Assembly (NCBI GenBank): GCA_023614405.1
Contig: CM042685.1
Location: forward strand, 185,600,257 to 185,664,256
Reading direction: 5' to 3'
Length of the DNA: 64,000 bases
From: Avena insularis
Lineage: Eukaryota; Streptophyta; Magnoliopsida; Poales; Poaceae
Position numbers and translations under genes: made by a program. The notes under the pieces were generated by a model. It did no database searches and was not told where the DNA came from. It worked only from the letters and a program-made list of their open reading frames with translations. Below, piece after piece: positions 43,982-55,592 of the stretch (position 1 is the first letter of the stretch; each line of letters starts with the position of its first letter).

Positions 43982-46900
43982 CGTTAAGGAAATACGCCCT
44001 AGAGGCAAATAATAAATGGTTATTATTGCCATAATCCAATAAGTCTATAATAGTTTCATATTGTGATACAACTGTATCAAGTGGAAACATTGATGCAGGT
44101 GTGATATGAAACAGAAGTCCCTAGTAGTCTCTATTAATACTACTTTTTTGGGCAATCGATGATCATGGTTTCCTGATCTTGGGCAATAGTGCCAGTTAAC
44201 AACAAGGTCATATCATTGGTGAATGATGTGATGGACATTTCCCAAAGATTGCGACACGATGAATTCACGAGGTTCATCATTACAATAGTCAAAAACATAG
44301 TCTCTTTCTCATTAGACTGTGAGGCCATATTAATCACTGTCTCCCGAGGCTGCTTTAAATAAATCAAACATCACTCCGTAAAATGGTGATTATAAAGGTG
44401 TATGTTGGGTATTTAAGAGGTACAGTTGAGGCCTATGGATCAAGATCATGATTTTTTCACCCAGTGACGGGTAAGATACTTAAGGACGACTTGATGAGAT
44501 TACATACATAATGTTGCAACACGTGACTAGGTCACGCGGATGTAATATCGTGGTAACAAGTGAAACATTACTTGTCGTTAACAAGATTGAACAAGGTATA
44601 TGATACCAAACAATCAGATCTCGGACAATTTGTATCGAAGAAACAAAGGGAATTGGACTCGACGTTTATGATTCAAATGACATTGTCATCGTGGAATATA
44701 CAGGGGTCATTATGGGCATCCTAGTCCCGCTATTGATCATTGATGGACATCATGTCTATGTCATTCCCGAGCCGTGGGGAGATACACTTAAGGGTACGAT
44801 GAGCTAGAGATCATCTATAAGATGGAATCACAATAGAGAAAGAGAAAGTCGGAATTTTTTCGCTGAGAGAGATCCGAAGTTGTTCGGAGAAAGAAAGGAA
44901 ACCGGAAAAGTTCCGTTGAGAGAACGGGAATCGCTGTGGAAAGTTCTGAAGTCGTTCGGAGGAAATCGAAGGGGAATCAAAAGGTGTTCCTGGTCAAATC
45001 GGATTTTGTAATATGTATTTACATATTAATTAATATAACTAATATTAAATATAATATTAAAATCTAATTTGAAAGGGTATTCGACTAATGGGCTAAACAT
45101 CCTAGGGAAAAAGGGCCATGAGGGAAACCACAAGTGGGAGGGCCATGTGCGTAGGATTTGTGGCACCTAGGGCTGCCCCCTTGGCCAAAGGCAAGGGTTA
45201 GTGTAGTGACCTTAGATTGGTAAGGATCCTAAGTCCCTATGATTAACATGCTAGTCCCTGAATCATTAGCTAGCACTCACAAACGATGAAATATCATGTA
45301 AAACACAAGTCTTTATTACATGAATCGAATAATCCGAAGTTTATATTATTACAAAAGAAAGCAAAATAACACATCTTGGAGTCCGATCAATGCCACAGGC
45401 TAGTTGAGTGAAGACCCGTGATCCTAGCGCACCTTTAAACGATGACCTCCAAATTATCACATGAAACGTGCAGCCAAACGAGTTGGTCAATATTTTGAAT
45501 GTATTGGCAAATTACACCATGAAGGAAAAGACTTGGCTATCTCTACATGCATAGGCTAACAAAAGGCTTGAGGTTTATTTGCATAAAGACGATTTTTCTT
45601 AAGTCAAGAAGAAGAGAGAAAATATTTTATCCTACTTTGTAAACTTTTGATTAGTAATATAGGATCAAGTGGCTCGCACTGGATACCACCAGGCTACCAT
45701 CCCTCAACCTAACACATGGAATACACCATGCAATCCAAAATCCCAGACGATTCCACGACCATAGAGTTTTAGAACAGTTCTTTAGAAAAGCGAGAGGAAA
45801 TCCTTTAGAGGGTCGATCCTTCAAACGCTCAAAGTTGTTCTTTTCCGTGAACACGGCTGATCGATCAGATTGATACTCTCGAGAGTTTGTACACTTTACC
45901 CACAATCCATGATCAAGTCCTTTTATAAACAAGAACATGGTGAAGGTTTCCCTTAGTAGCCCCCATATCGGTTCCACGGGAGCCAAAACTGTGGTACTCA
46001 GGTGAGGTTTCCCACTAAGTACTAGGCCAAGACAGAGCCCATATGTATTGTGGTTGCACTAGAATCTTATGAATTCTGAAACATGGCAGACTTCTTTGAT
46101 CATGGGCGGTGGAGGGCACAAGTGGAGCCAATACAAGATACTTCCCCTTGTAGTCGATACAGACATACCACTTCGCCCAGAGAAAAACATAATTTTATTT
46201 TGAAGTAGTTTTGAGGAGAAAAACTTGCGCTCATAAACAGAGCTCTTATACTTAGAAAATTTTCTGTCTTTTGAATCCCCATTGGTATTTTCATATATAT
46301 ATATCATAGCACAAGAATTGATACTTAGAAAATTCAGGAGAACCTATTAGGAGTGGAAATATTCCTAAGTATAAAGCTACTCATGGCATACTACAAAAAC
46401 AACATAGCACTTGTAAAATATTTCCTTTCTACTGGTGGGAGAAGGAAAGGGGAAGTCCTTGTAGGATAAGAATCCTAGTCCTATTCTCCTGTTTGGAGGA
46501 GGGGATCCGCCTATATATTGAGGGGAGAGGGGCAAGGGAAAGAAACACAAGTCCACGAGGAGCCCTAGCCCTGAGCCACTGCCATCGTCGCCGCCCATTG
46601 TCGTCGCCGCCTCGGCCTCCGGTCCTCTTCCTATTCTTCATGTCGTTGTTATTGTCACGTGGAGGATATCTTCGCCAACCCTGGAGCAGTTTGTATTCTA
46701 CCCCGTCTAGTTTCAATCTAGCCAATGACGAAGTTTTTCCGGATCTTCATCGATATGTTACCACTTCGTCTGTGAGTTCTTGATCCCGCCTCGACGTGGT
46801 GCCGTTCTCGTTGCACGTGTGGATACCAGTGGAGGTGCGACACTTGGAGAACTAGATCTTCAGATCCATCCATGCAATAATACAACTCCTCATGACTCGC

Positions 46901-47053
46901 TAAGGCTTGTTGCGAGGATCTATGCATGATCAACCTCGTCATCGACAAATTTCCGCTAGTTCAATCTTTGAGGGTATGATCCGTTACCTCATCCCTTGCA
47001 TTGGATATTGGTTATGCACTAGGAATTTTTTTTCCGTAATGCATTCCCCAATA
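43982..47053 (+). mobile_element. BARE/Angela-type Copia LTR, interrupted
   Basis: The start GTTAAGGAAATACGCCCTAG and the following AATAATAAATGGTTATTATT match the LTR start of BARE/Angela/WIS elements as I know them. The end has GGATCTATGCATGATCAAC, the phrase GAGGGTATGATCCGTTACCT, and CATTCCCCAATA near 47,053. Removing the foreign segment leaves about 1.85 kb, close to the usual LTR length. No gag or pol lies on either side, so it is probably a solo LTR. A convincing target duplication was not found, and the first T/G is mutated to C/G. Confidence 0.75.
45200..46410. mobile_element. Repeat inserted in the Copia LTR, edges approximate
   Basis: LTR text stops after GGCAAGGGTTAG and resumes near GGGAGAAGGAAAGGGGAAG at about 46,437. 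The insert opens TGTAGTGACCTTAG, similar in style to other grass LTR starts, and contains no recognisable protein. The end and target duplication are not resolved (TAGTG versus TAGCA is the best candidate and is poor). Confidence 0.45.
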
Positions 47054-48211
47054 GTGGAATTAGAGAGGTATATGCATAGGCACATGTACGGATAGAGGAA
47101 TCGTCAAATTCTAACATTGTTCATCTCGTTTTTGCTACCCAGTTGTTGCAATCTAGATCTTGGAGGTATTGTGTGATTAGCGGCCCGGGCCGACTTTACG
47201 ATCTTTGGATTGAGAGTGGTTTGTTAAGTGTACTTTGCGTGCACAAAACAACTTTGTCGGGTGCCTATTTTTCTACAACAGTCGAGAGAAATTTTGCACT
47301 TTGGGATTTTGTGAATTTGGTGAAGTTCACATGGGGGTCACACGTATTGACACAGTCTAGTGAACCTATTATACTATTTATAGTGCAATGGGGACACACC
47401 CCGGATAAGTGAAAAAGCAAGATGATCAATGTTGATGCTTTCTTACCACATAGGTAAAGAATGATTCTCTATGTCACCATAGATCCCCGTAAGTTAGCAA
47501 AGCATGTTAGAGGCGTATAACTTGTTTTTGTAGGAAGTGATGTGTTACAGCAATGTGATGGTTACAATGTGATGTATGGGATGTGTTATCTTGTAATATC
47601 GTAGGGAATAAGTGGAAGGAGCCACAATGATTGTCATATTATTATTGTAATAGCAATAGTTTTTACTTTATTAGCTAGAGTAGCAATAGTTGTAAAAGCA
47701 ACACTTGGCGATGATGATCAAGCAACGATGGACCTCAATGCTATGCCCAAGGAGCATGGAGGATTACATGGCGCCGGAAGACGTTGATGATGGATATCAT
47801 TGATGCAAAGTGCTATACCATATCACTATATGAATTGCATGTGATGTTAATACTTTTATGCACTTTATTTATTGTGTGTTAGTCGTAATAAATAGGGTGA
47901 TCTCTCACTTAAAATTATCAAGTAATAATGTGTTCTCCCTAAGTTAGGCACCACATAACATGAGATTTGAACTCGTGTGGGTCATGTAACATGGGTGCAC
48001 CTAGCGAAGTTCATAATGTGGGTGCGAAACTGTCGCACTGTTGGTATACTAAGGTTCACTTGACATACTACCTACAACATCTATAGTATGGAACACAAGA
48101 ATTGAAAGATTAACAAGAGGTATATGTTGATATGATTGGTATGATTACCTACCGGTCTTATTCCCATGTGTGTGATGTGACATTGGTGCCAGGAAAATAA
48201 GTCCGGGGATC
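47054..48211. other. Unassigned DNA between two LTR elements
   Basis: No gene or terminus was recognised. Composition and short frames suggest old transposon debris. Confidence 0.3.
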
Positions 48212-48780
48212 TAATGACCCACAAGTATAGGGGATCGCAACATTCTTCGCGGGTAGTATTACCCAATTTATTGATTCGACAGAAGGGGAGCCAAAGAATA
48301 CTTGTAAGCCTTACCAACTGAGTTGTCAATTCAGCTGCACCTGGAAATAGTTCTTGCTCACAGAATTTTATCAGTAGCAACAGTTTGTAGTAGCAACAGT
48401 AAAGCAACAATAGCAGCAAAACAAGAGCAATAGTAACTGTATCAGTAAAACAGGAGAAATAGTAACAGTAACGGTAAGAGTGGGATTCGAGTGCGGTAGG
48501 CATAGGGATGGATGGACGGGCGTTGCATGGATGAGTCTAAACATGTAACTTCAAGATCTAGGGCATTGCAGATAAATAATAACATGCATCCAAGTACTAA
48601 ACAATCGTAGGCATGTGCTCCAAATATAGTCATACGTGCTCGCAATGAGAACTTGCACAACATCTTATGTCCAGCCAGCCCGTGGTAGCGGGGCCTCTAG
48701 GGAACTAATGGTAATTAAGGTGCTCCTTTTACACTACAAGGAATGTGTCAAACTATGACCTTTTGGTAGTGACCGTGTAT

Positions 48781-48910
48781 GAAATCGTCATAAATTTATG
48801 ACGATTCTAGACTACATGGTCATGGGCTGTTCGGGAGGGTCGAAACCTAGCAAAATCATGACGATTTTTTCTCAGAAACGTCGTAATTGCATAAGATAAA
48901 ATCGTCATAG
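48781..48910. promoter_or_regulatory. Left subterminal motif cluster of the CACTA element
   Basis: The 8-bp core ATGACGAT occurs four times in either orientation. Two copies form a perfect 24-bp palindrome at 48,783-48,806. In En/Spm elements such subterminal repeats bind the transposon's DNA-binding protein; here that role is inferred. Confidence 0.75.
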
Positions 48911-49308
48911 TGCTAGGAAGGACAATATATAAGACGAAGGAAATTCCAGCCGTTGGATGCAAACATGATGGATGGATGAGATGGTGATCTATGGAACACT
49001 AGCCATGGATCGATGACCTGGCACACCACCGGTGGATGACCTGGCTATAGGCACGAGAAGAACCCATACCTAGCGAACCTCCGCCATCCACCTCCAAGCG
49101 CTGCATCCTCTCCTTCGTCATTCCTGTACGCCCCAACCTCCGCCGCCAGGCTAGATCTCGGCCAAATCCGGCTACTCACTGCCTCGCCATCCACCACCCC
49201 CGAATCCCCATCGTCTACTGCGAGAGGCGCGTCGTCCCCCCTTGCCCGCCACCGCCTTCCCGTCGCGTCCTTCCGTTCGGTCCGTTCTAGGGTTTCCCGC
49301 CGCTAGCC

Positions 49309-49544
49309 ATGGCGATCCTCGGGGAGCTCGACACCTAGGTGCTCATCCCCGTCGCCGGAGTCATCGGCATCGTCTTCGCCGTTGCACAGTGGGTCATCGT
49401 CTCCAAGGTCAAGGTCACGCCGGCGCCGCTTAACGCCGGGGCGGCAAGAACGGCTCTGAGGATTACCTCATCGAGGAGGAGGAGGGCCTCAACGACCACA
49501 ACGTCGTGCGTCGTCGCGCCGAGATCTAGACCGCAATCTTGAAG
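49309..49544 (+). pseudogene. Captured first exon of a vacuolar H+-pyrophosphatase gene
   Basis: From ATG 49,309 the text reads MAILGELDT, stop, VLIPVAGVIGIVFAVAQW, VIVSKVKVTP. After a one-base shift near 49,445 it continues [27 protein letters not shown], stop, TAILK and a splice donor (AAG|GTGAGC at 49,545). This is the N-terminus of plant type I vacuolar H+-PPase: first membrane helix, [20 protein letters not shown] and AEIQTAI, ending where the first intron lies in plant genes of this family. Both stops (TAG at 49,336 and 49,527) can arise from CAG by C-to-T change. The intact enzyme pumps protons into the vacuole using pyrophosphate; this fragment cannot. The CTCGCC-rich leader before the ATG is probably captured as well. 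Confidence 0.88.
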
Positions 49545-51101
49545 GTGAGCCGTGGACGCCTCTTCATCTCTCCTTCTCGATCTGCGGCCGCCGTAGATCC
49601 GCGTTTCTGGCCGTCGAGCAGCTCCTTCTTACCCGGGTATTATTTAGAAACTAGAATCTCGTCCAGCTCGGTGGTCAATGGCTCGGATGCTGGCTGCCGT
49701 TCACCCGTCCGGTCGATTTTAGAGCTGATCTGCCGGGGAGCATCCAAATTTTAGCTCGGCTAAATGTTTCTGCACAAAGTAAAAAAAACCCAAATGTTTC
49801 TGCACTTTTCACAGGATTTACGAAACCTTGCGAAACCTTTGCATGAGTTCTTGTTGCAGGTCTTTCGAATAAGACATCGGATTTAGGTACCAGATTAGTT
49901 TGTGTTTGTTTAACAACTTTGTTTTTTGATGCTTTATTATCTAGATAAGTCTAATGTGATTTAGTTAGTTGTATATACATCAAAACACATGTAATCCATC
50001 TGCTTGTGGTCTACTTATATGGTCCACTGATAAGTAATTATAATCTGTGTTGGTACTTTCAATAATCATGAGGAACCCATGCTGTTATGTGCACAAAGTA
50101 ATCTGATATTGTTTAAACATGCTTACACTACTTAAAACATGCACTCTCATAACAGTACCCATGTTGTCATGAATATTTGTCAATGCCTCAGATTATTTTG
50201 TTAGTAGTAGTACTACTAGTTCATGTATATCCATATAGGTATAAAATATGTATATACCTCGATTCTCTTATGCATACACCTATTCTAGGAACTGATCTGT
50301 GTTGAGTGCTTATTGACATTCGGTTTTTCCCATGACACCTTGCTGTTCCAGTGTTGGTGGTGCCCTCCAATGGTGTTCTGGTGGTGTTGGTGCCCTCCTG
50401 TGATGTTCCAGTGGTGTCAAAAATTTGGTGAACAAGGGGTGTAGCTCATGATACTATGAACCAGTTATCGTTCTTAATGCATCTAGTGCTTTAATGTTGT
50501 TTTTCATATCAGGTCCATGTATGCATGGTTGTAGCTAGAAAGAAGGGGTGATAACTGTGATAAGTGTGAAATAATCGCACCTGTTTTATATCCTTTGGTG
50601 CAAAAGTGTTGTTATTATCTGTTCTTCTTTGCATGAAGGCATTAATTTGTTTGTTACGGTTGTGTTTATGGTAGAATAAATAATGCATCCACTCTACATG
50701 TTTGAGACCATGCTTGCATTAGTTTAGTCAGACCATATCAATCTTGATTTTTTCCCTTAAAATATTCTCTTGAGTATTATCAAGTAGTATCAATATGCAT
50801 GACTATGAACATTGGAGAAGTAAATATTATATTCTAGTAACATAATTTCTGGTTCGAGTGTATTTGAGAAATAAATATTATTCTGGTAACATACCTTCTG
50901 CTTCTTGAGGTTTGTTTAGTTACCAACATGGTGCCTTTCATTCAATAAGATAGCTGCGGGTTATGTATGTATTTGTGTGAGTCTATTTATTTCCAAAACC
51001 TTCTCATATCCCTCATTGATAATTATTCTCTCACCTACGGTTGCCATGAGATCATGATGCGTCATGTGGCCACCTAATTGTGCCTTGCTTTCCTTCTGGC
51101 A
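49545..51101 (+). other. Intron-like AT-rich DNA inside the CACTA element
   Basis: It begins at the splice donor of the captured exon. The first ~200 bp look like a genuine first intron (GC-rich start, then AT-rich). No second H+-PPase exon was found. Near 50,349-50,410 a short repeat based on GGTGGTG/GCCCTCC occurs. Confidence 0.5.
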
Positions 51102-53960
51102 GTGCCATGTCTTGATGTTGCACACCCTCCTCCTCCATGGATGAAGGAGGTCGTCGCCTGCCTCTGTGTCGCCACCCCCGTCGACCAGCTCCCCCGCATC
51201 GACGCTTAGGTCGCGGCCCGCCTGCCCCCACTTGACGCTATCGGCTGGGCCCTCGGACCCTCAGAGGGCGAGGAGCTCGACCTCTTCATGGTATCTATAT
51301 GGCTCTCACACCTCTGCTCCTTTTCTGTTCTGCTCTGCGACTGGGTGCTGTAGAAGTTTGCTAGGGTCTACGGATGCTTGTTTGGTTTGAATGGCTAGAA
51401 TAGAGAGAGAATGGGATAATTTTGTCTTAGTATGGGCATTATCTTATGTTGTTTAGTAATTTTCACCATGATGCTTCGTTAGAGAATAGTGGTCTAAATT
51501 TCAAACCTTTCTCGTATTGCAACAAGTCTGGAACTGCCAGGCCTATTCTAAATGCTAGATAAAGTAGATTTTCTTTTATGCCTAAGCTATGCTAAGGCCT
51601 GTTAAATGGTTAGCCCTAGTGCTATACTTGTTTCTAAGGAGAGTAGTGGAATTGTTGATCCATCATCACTTTAGAAGTTGTTGTTTTGACTTGAATTAGA
51701 TTTTTTACATTAAACAGTAGTAGTATAAATGCCTCATTAACAATATATATATTTTCATGGCCAGCTTCTTATCTCTAATGGTAGTTGCCTCACCTATCTT
51801 ATTAGTGTGACTCATGTATTGCTTGTTCTGTTATCCTGCACTATTGGCAAGTACAGGTTGCAGGACTCGTGGAGCACCATCCACCCCATCCACACTTTCT
51901 CCACTTTCGAGGACTTCTCGAGGTAGCCATTTCCCCCTCTTTTCCTACCTACTGATGATACCGCCTGATTCCTTTCTTGAATCTTATTGGAGAGTGGCTT
52001 TGCTGTGATGTCTATGGTTTTATTTCTGTTGATGCCTAATGGTCTTATTGGACTGTGGCTTCCCTGACGTCACTGCAGATTCCCCGATGTCCAATTAGTA
52101 TACATTTTATGTGACCATGCTAGTTGATCTTTACTAGCAGTGCATATGCGAGAACATTAGTTGTTCCTTGGCTTGTACATGTTAGGATTATGTTATCATT
52201 ATTCATGTGCATTAAGAAACTAGTTATTCCTTTCTCTCAAGTCACATATTGCACACATTTAACAATATAGCTGTGCAGCAAACCTTTTCTGTCTATGTCT
52301 TGAATTATGATTTCTGCTAAGTATGAAAAGGATAGCTAATGTTCTTCTGAAACTTCCTAGGACTATGCTTGTTTACGGATGAGTTAACATGTAATATCCT
52401 AGTTGGTTTTATTTGTACTACTAATTTTTCTTGAGTTGAAACCATATTGGCATAACATTATATTGGTTTTCATACCCTCAAATCAGGATATGCTTCTCAG
52501 AAAATGTCGGTAGCATAAGATAATGAAGCCACCCATTATCATTACTGTCGCATCCCCCACCCTCACCGTCTCCATCGCCGTGGTTTGGTTCAGATAAGTA
52601 TTCGATCTCTCCCACTCCCTTATAGTCCTTGTTAATTCACCCAAGTGAGTTGATAGCTCAAAGTTATAGTTTGATAATCAATTGATGATGATTGGTAGCT
52701 CCTGTTTTCGATATGATCTGACCTGACCTGGGCTGGGTACATGACCATGCACGTTTGTGTGTTTGATATAGTATTCCCTTCTTTTTCTAATAGAAGGCAA
52801 TAGATTACTATGCAGCATATTTTCCTCTTTTGCTACTGGTTTATGTATAGATAGCAATATAGGCTTAGGCCATGTATAATAATTTCCATTTCTATGATCA
52901 ATTTGGTATCCCAAATCCTCAATTTCTTCTATATCATGACAGTACAGATCTACGGAAGAATCCACTACTTTGATTAGTCATTCTGTCCTTGACCTGTTTG
53001 TTTTGGATCTTTGTTGTTGCAGGACTCTAGAATCATCAGTGATGCCGTACACTGGTGGTTGCCACTTTCCAAGGATGACTTTGGCTCCTCTAGGACCTAC
53101 CCGCAGCAGGCCTTATGCACCTACATGTTCTCCTTGTACTATATGGACATCATCTTCTTGGTGGGGTAAAATTCAAGTCTGGTAGCACCATCTTGATCTG
53201 ATTTCTTGCTCCTCTTTGTTCGGGTATGTGGTTCTGCTTCTTTGTGATTTCTAGGAAGTTTCATTTACTGGATTCGGATGATTCTACATCGAGAAACCAA
53301 GAGCATTGTTAGTGCAATATGTCCAAAATAGAGAACCATCTATACTATGTTGATTTTAATTGATGGTAGTGCCAAACTTAATATGCCTGAGTTATGCCAT
53401 ACTTATATTGGGTTCATCTTTGGATGTACCTAACTTGAGTTGGATGTCCTAATAATTATAAAATTAGGAACCACCATTTGTTTTCTAGCTCGTATCCCGA
53501 TAATTATAAATATTGTTTACCTATGCACCATGCCCTCAATTTATGGTCCATCGAGTGATTGTGATGTCTAAGTATATGCATGGTATTGCCTTTTGCTCTT
53601 GGACAGTGTGAACATTTAGCAAAAAAGAACTTCACTTTACTATAGAAAGTGGGTTCGTCCATGCTGACAGTAGAGTTTCATTCATTACAGTTTCATTCAT
53701 TACTGATGACTATGTTCATTACAGCTCTTGCATAATTTGTGCAGATGCTTGGTGAGAGCTTGTAACCACTTTTTGATCAGCTGGAGAATGATCGTGCTGC
53801 TAAGGTTTTACTCGAATTCTTCTTGATATGGACTAGACAGGTTCTTCATCTTATCGAGTCGTTTGATGCTCCGAAGGCCAAGGTGATAGAAGCTATGCAG
53901 CACTTCTCAGTTGTGCCTAGCAGCAGGCTAATACCCCAACTCATCAGCTAGCCGCTATCT
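51102..53960 (+). pseudogene. Exon-like segments of a second captured gene, unidentified
   Basis: Four segments have coding character and splice-like edges. 51,102-51,290 (after GGCAG, before GTATCT): PPPPWMKEVVACLCVATP, DQLPRIDA, stop, VAARLPPLDAIGWALGPSEG. About 51,858-51,921 (after TACAG): LQDSWSTIHPIHTFSTFEDF. 53,023-53,167 (after TTGCAG): DSRIISDAVHWWLPLSKDDF and YMFSLYYMDIIFLVG. About 53,745-53,951: MLGESL, stop, PLFDQLENDRAAKVLLEFF, HLIESFDAPKAKVIEAMQHF, ending in a stop. AT-rich DNA separates them as introns would. At least two in-frame stops are present. I do not recognise the family. They could be one host gene, several pieces, or a decayed transposon-encoded protein. Confidence 0.5.
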
Positions 53961-54479
53961 CACTGAGTGATCCATTTGTACCTTCTTAGTCGGAGCGTGT
54001 CCTCTCTGCTATCTGTATATGTTTGGTGTTTTAAATGCATCTTATACGTGTTGATTATCGACAGATGAGACTTATATTTGATTAAATGTTGTGATTGTAA
54101 TTTGAATTCGTTTTGGATTATTTGTTTTGCTTGTCCGATGTACTAGTGAACTAGATCATATTTGGGCTCTAAACAGGCTTTGACCATAAATATTCTAATT
54201 ACGAAGGATTACAATTTCAGAAAATAAAGGCTAAAAAGGAAAAGAAATGGACCGTGCGTGTCAAGCCCAAATCTTAAAAGGACCGAAAATGGCCAAACCC
54301 AATAATTAAACGGATTATAAAAGGCCTAGGCCTAAAAGAAAAAGAGCATCGAAAAGGCTAAGGCCCAGTTAATAAAAGGCTAAAATTATTGGGCTTGGCC
54401 CATATAGACCTTCAAAATGGACCGGGCTGATTCTTTGCCACGTCGGATTGGCCACGTAGGATCTGACCTGGCGAGGCCA

Positions 54480-54660
54480 ATTTGCCCGTGACGATATTGG
54501 ATCGTCATAACGGTTATGACGATCCAATATCGTCATAGACAGTTATGACGATTTCATCAAAATCATCGTTATAGTTCATTTGCGATGTCCAGCTTTTGAT
54601 GATCTCAAAATCGTCATAGAATCATCATAAACAGACTACTATGACGATTTTGTGACAAAA
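54480..54660. promoter_or_regulatory. Right subterminal motif cluster of the CACTA element
   Basis: The ATGACGAT core occurs six times in either orientation, plus a GTGACGAT variant, mirroring the left end. Confidence 0.75.
54489..54535. repeat. Perfect 47-bp palindrome (two 23-bp arms, 1-base spacer)
   Basis: 54,489-54,511 is the exact reverse complement of 54,513-54,535. The arms contain GATATTGGATCGTCATAAC, and each holds the subterminal motif plus flanking DNA, so the palindrome extends well beyond the 8-bp core. Confidence 0.92.
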
Positions 54661-55592
54661 ATGGAGGGTCATATATAGCCAGATTCCTTGTAGTGTTAAT
54701 AGAGCACCGGAGCAAAGCATTAACACTCTGTGAACACATGCGATCCTCACACCACATCCATCCCCTCCGGTTGTCCCAATTATTGTCACTTCGGGGCCTT
54801 TGGATCTGGGCAATGATATGTGTCCACAACTTGAAGATAAGATCACAAACAATACTATCATAATGATTCAATAATAAGTTCAGATCTGAGATCATGGCAC
54901 TCGGGCCCTAGTGACAAGCATTAAGCACAACAGGTTGCAACAAAGTCAAATAGCACTAATAGAGATACTAGGCACTATGCCCTAACTGATCTTATTCGAT
55001 TACATGATAGAACTCATCCAATCCCTACCATCCCCAAGCCTACAGCGGGGGACTACTCACTCGAGGATGAGGGAAACATCGATGGTTGATGGAGAGGCGT
55101 TGGTGATGACGATGGCGATGATCCTCTCCAAATTCCTCGTCCCGGCAGGGTGCCAGAACGGAGTTTCTGGATCCGAATCTTGGTTTTTGGTGGCGGCGCC
55201 GGAGCATAACTCTTTCTAGAAAACTATCGAACGCCCCTTCATTTTTACGTCAAGACGAAACATATAGGCGCAGAGGGAGGCCGAGGGGGTGCCTAGGGTG
55301 GGTGCACCCCCTAGGCACGACCAGTGGTGGGCCCGTGCCTGGCAGGGGTGTCGCCCCCAAGGCCCCTTCTCCTTCTCGTCTTCTCTCTCCGTGGGTCTTC
55401 TGGTGAAATATAATTTTTGGCATATTTTCCGGGATTTTTCCTGATAGTTGATTTTCTGCACAAAAACTAGACACCATGGTAATTCTGCTGAAAACAGCGT
55501 CAGTCCGTATTAGTTGTATCCAAATTACACAAGTTTAGAGGAGAAACAATGGCAAAAGTGGTCGGGAAAGTAGATACGTTTTGGACGTATCA

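Larger units (their letters stand above)
48732..54695. mobile_element. CACTA (En/Spm-type) transposon, 5,964 bp, non-autonomous
   Basis: Exact 13-bp terminal inverted repeats CACTACAAGGAAT / ATTCCTTGTAGTG are flanked by the 3-bp duplication TTA (48,729-48,731 and 54,696-54,698). Removing the element restores the Gypsy LTR text CTCCTTTTAATAGAGCACC. Both ends are dense in one subterminal motif (ATGACGAT/ATCGTCAT). I find no transposase or second CACTA ORF; instead it carries exon-like pieces of cellular genes (49,309-49,544 and 51,102-53,960). It is therefore a non-autonomous element of the gene-capturing kind that depends on a transposase encoded elsewhere. Confidence 0.93.

Noticed and set aside
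43977..47058. Target duplication for the Copia LTR (TAGT on both sides)
   Set aside because: The match is four bases and requires shifted LTR ends that do not agree with the known TG...CA termini.
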